Assembly (NCBI GenBank): GCA_015486895.1
Contig: WFQT01000117.1
Span: forward strand, 1-14,679
Direction: 5' to 3'
Origin: Anaerolineae bacterium
Lineage (GTDB): Bacteria > Chloroflexota > Anaerolineae > JAADDB01
Length of the DNA stretch: 14,679 bases
Below are positions 13,798-14,679 of the stretch, in pieces (position 1 is the stretch's first letter; each line of letters opens with the position of its first letter). The position numbers were made by a program, and so were the translations under genes. The notes under the pieces are model-generated. The model was not told the origin of the DNA, made no database searches, and saw nothing but the letters and a program-made list of their open reading frames with translations.

Positions 13798-14197
13798 TGG
13801 GGTGCCGGGGCGTCATCCCGGCGCAGCCAGTTTTTGGGTTAGCGTCCGCTTCGCTTGGCAGGGCATTGTTTACGCTTTTGAAAATGAGCGTAACTTCCGT
13901 ATTGACTTGGTATTGCTCGCCGGGACGGCGCTTCTCGCGGTGTTGTTGCGATTTGACCTGGATCATTGGGCTTTGTTGGTGCTGTGTTGGGGACTGGTGC
14001 TGGGGGCGGAGCTGATGAACAGTGCTTTGGAAGTAATGGTAGACTTAGTTCAACCTGATTATCACCGTTTGGCTGCAATTGCTAAAGACTGTGCTGCCGG
14101 GGCGGTCGTATTAACTGCTATTGTCGCTGCGTTGGTAGGATTGCTCCTTTTCATGCCGCCGTTGTATCAGCTAATCGTGCAAATCTTGTCGGCTTGA
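13787..14197 (+). CDS. dgkA: Diacylglycerol/undecaprenol kinase family protein
   Basis: A 136-residue integral membrane lipid kinase of the DgkA/UdpK family. It has the family blocks FENERNFRID (31-40, with Glu32/Glu34), GAELMNSALEVMVDL (73-87; Glu75, Asn78, Glu82) and AKDCAAGAVVL (99-109; Lys100-Asp101). Hydrophobic segments lie at about 40-56, 60-79 and 103-125. The enzyme phosphorylates diacylglycerol or, in many Gram-positive-type bacteria, undecaprenol, feeding the cell-wall lipid carrier. The substrate cannot be decided from sequence here. I chose GTG 13787 because GGGGGAG lies 6 nt upstream, giving an 11-nt overlap with ybeY. The longer frame from 13673 overlaps ybeY deeply and has a non-family N-terminus. 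Confidence 0.9.
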   Translation: MRHNGVPGRHPGAASFWVSVRFAWQGIVYAFENERNFRIDLVLLAGTALLAVLLRFDLDHWALLVLCWGLVLGAELMNSALEVMVDLVQPDYHRLAAIAKDCAAGAVVLTAIVAALVGLLLFMPPLYQLIVQILSA

Positions 14198-14208
14198 GTT
14201 GACAGTTG

Positions 14209-14243
14209 GGCCGATTTTCCGGCCGGCATCCACGACAGTGGAT
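14209..14243 (+). terminator. Two small hairpins after the dgkA-type gene
   Basis: GGCCG/CGGCC (14209-14213 with 14220-14224, loop ATTTTC) is followed at once by a perfect 6-bp stem ATCCAC/GTGGAT with a GACA tetraloop (14228-14243). They sit 11-46 nt after the stop, where a terminator is expected. No T-run follows, so termination is only a guess. Confidence 0.35.
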
Positions 14244-14295
14244 CTGTGAGCGGCGCGGAGCTTTCCCTGCATCTTCTACCCACCTGGTGATTCCT

Positions 14296-14324
14296 TTGCC
14301 ACAGATCGTCATTTGGACTATACT
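14296..14324 (+). promoter_or_regulatory. Sigma70-type promoter of lipA
   Basis: TTGCCA (14296-14301) and TATACT (14319-14324) are separated by exactly 17 nt. The start site would be near 14331, giving lipA a leader of about 157 nt. Confidence 0.6.
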
Positions 14325-14366
14325 ATTGTTGTGGCCAGACAGAAGGGATGGCTGTAAGCAAGTGTT

Positions 14367-14401
14367 TAGAAGTTTAACTCCTGCGAGAAGTTGAACTTCT
14401 A
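14367..14401 (+). promoter_or_regulatory. 13-bp leader hairpin upstream of lipA
   Basis: In RNA, positions 14367-14379 pair with 14389-14401 over 13 consecutive pairs (one G-U) around a 9-nt loop. The heptamer AGAAGTT occurs twice (14368-14374 and 14386-14392) with one AACTTCT complement (14394-14400). No T-run follows. A second dyad, TTGCCA/TGGCAA, lies at 14443-14463, between this hairpin and the start codon. Confidence 0.5.
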
Positions 14402-14487
14402 TCGGAAGATTATTTCTGGACGCTCATTAAGTGATAAGGCCATTGCCACTACTGCCATGGCAAAATTATAGAAGAGGTTAAGCGGAG

Positions 14488-14679
14488 ATGACAACGCAAA
14501 GAGAGCCAGAAGTGGCTGTTGTCTTTCAAGAAGCACCCAAACGGCATGATTGGCACGCGGATAACCTCACTCATGGCCGACGTCCTCCGTGGTTGCGGGT
14601 GAGAGTCAGCGACAGCCCTAACTACCGCCGCATTAAGCAGTTAGTCCACGGCGAATCGTTACACACAGTGTGCGAGGAA
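14488..14679 (+). CDS. lipA: Lipoyl synthase, N-terminal part (3' partial)
   Basis: Sixty-four residues are visible before the window ends. RRPPWLRVRV (31-40), the YRRIKQLVHGESLHT stretch and the closing TVCEE match the N-terminal region of lipoyl synthase. Cys62 would be the first cysteine of the CxxxxCxxxxxC motif that binds the auxiliary iron-sulfur cluster. The radical-SAM CxxxCxxC motif lies beyond the window. The enzyme inserts two sulfur atoms into protein-bound octanoyl groups to make the lipoyl cofactor of 2-oxoacid dehydrogenases and the glycine cleavage system. The ATG has GAGGT about 9 nt upstream. Confidence 0.93.
   Translation, partial: MTTQREPEVAVVFQEAPKRHDWHADNLTHGRRPPWLRVRVSDSPNYRRIKQLVHGESLHTVCEE

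Noticed and set aside
1883..14487. tRNA, rRNA, CRISPR array or transposase in the intergenic regions
   Set aside because: I looked for cloverleaf arms with GTTCGA loops, regularly spaced repeats and transposase motifs and found none that hold up.

Overview
The window looks like a chromosomal segment of a bacterium of moderate to slightly high GC content, most likely a member of the Chloroflexota (Anaerolineae/Caldilineae-like). That assignment is inferred from the type of proteins present: a solute-binding/VWA fusion protein clustered with PspA, and a helicase with a built-in exonuclease. It also draws on the style of the intergenic repeats. No rRNA, tRNA, CRISPR array, transposase or phage gene was found.

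Left part, + strand: the 3' two-thirds or less of a UvrD/Rep-type helicase gene (3-1841) with a DEDDh 3'-5' exonuclease domain lodged inside its 2B subdomain. A roughly 525-nt non-coding stretch follows. It begins with a good sigma70-type promoter and contains several small hairpins, and it leads into threonine synthase (thrC, 2368-3705).

Centre, - strand, read right to left: a PspA/IM30-family protein (9639-8965) with its own promoter; a 186-nt gap with two strong dyads and a palindrome over the next gene's ribosome binding site; a membrane-anchored solute-binding-like protein (8778-7531); a paralogue of it fused to a von Willebrand A domain (7531-5840, TAATG-coupled); a two-TM coiled-coil protein of unknown family (5766-4951); and a branched-chain-amino-acid-type binding lipoprotein (4897-3758). 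There are three binding-protein-like genes and no permease or ATPase. With PspA and a membrane coiled-coil protein alongside, this looks like an envelope sensing or stress module rather than an importer. It is the best candidate for an undescribed system here.

Right part: an 840-nt non-coding island (about 9676-10514) rich in hairpins and dispersed-repeat-like sequence separates the divergent blocks. To its right, on the + strand, lie a GatB/YqeY-domain gene (10515-10964), then a tightly overlapping operon of pgpH-type c-di-AMP phosphodiesterase, ybeY and dgkA-type lipid kinase (11147-14197). Last comes the start of lipA, lipoyl synthase (14488 onward, cut by the window end). Both the pgpH operon and lipA have near-consensus promoters followed within 20-50 nt by a long perfect or near-perfect hairpin in the 5' leader. 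The order yqeY, pgpH, ybeY, dgkA resembles a contracted version of the Firmicutes cluster, without phoH between yqeY and pgpH.
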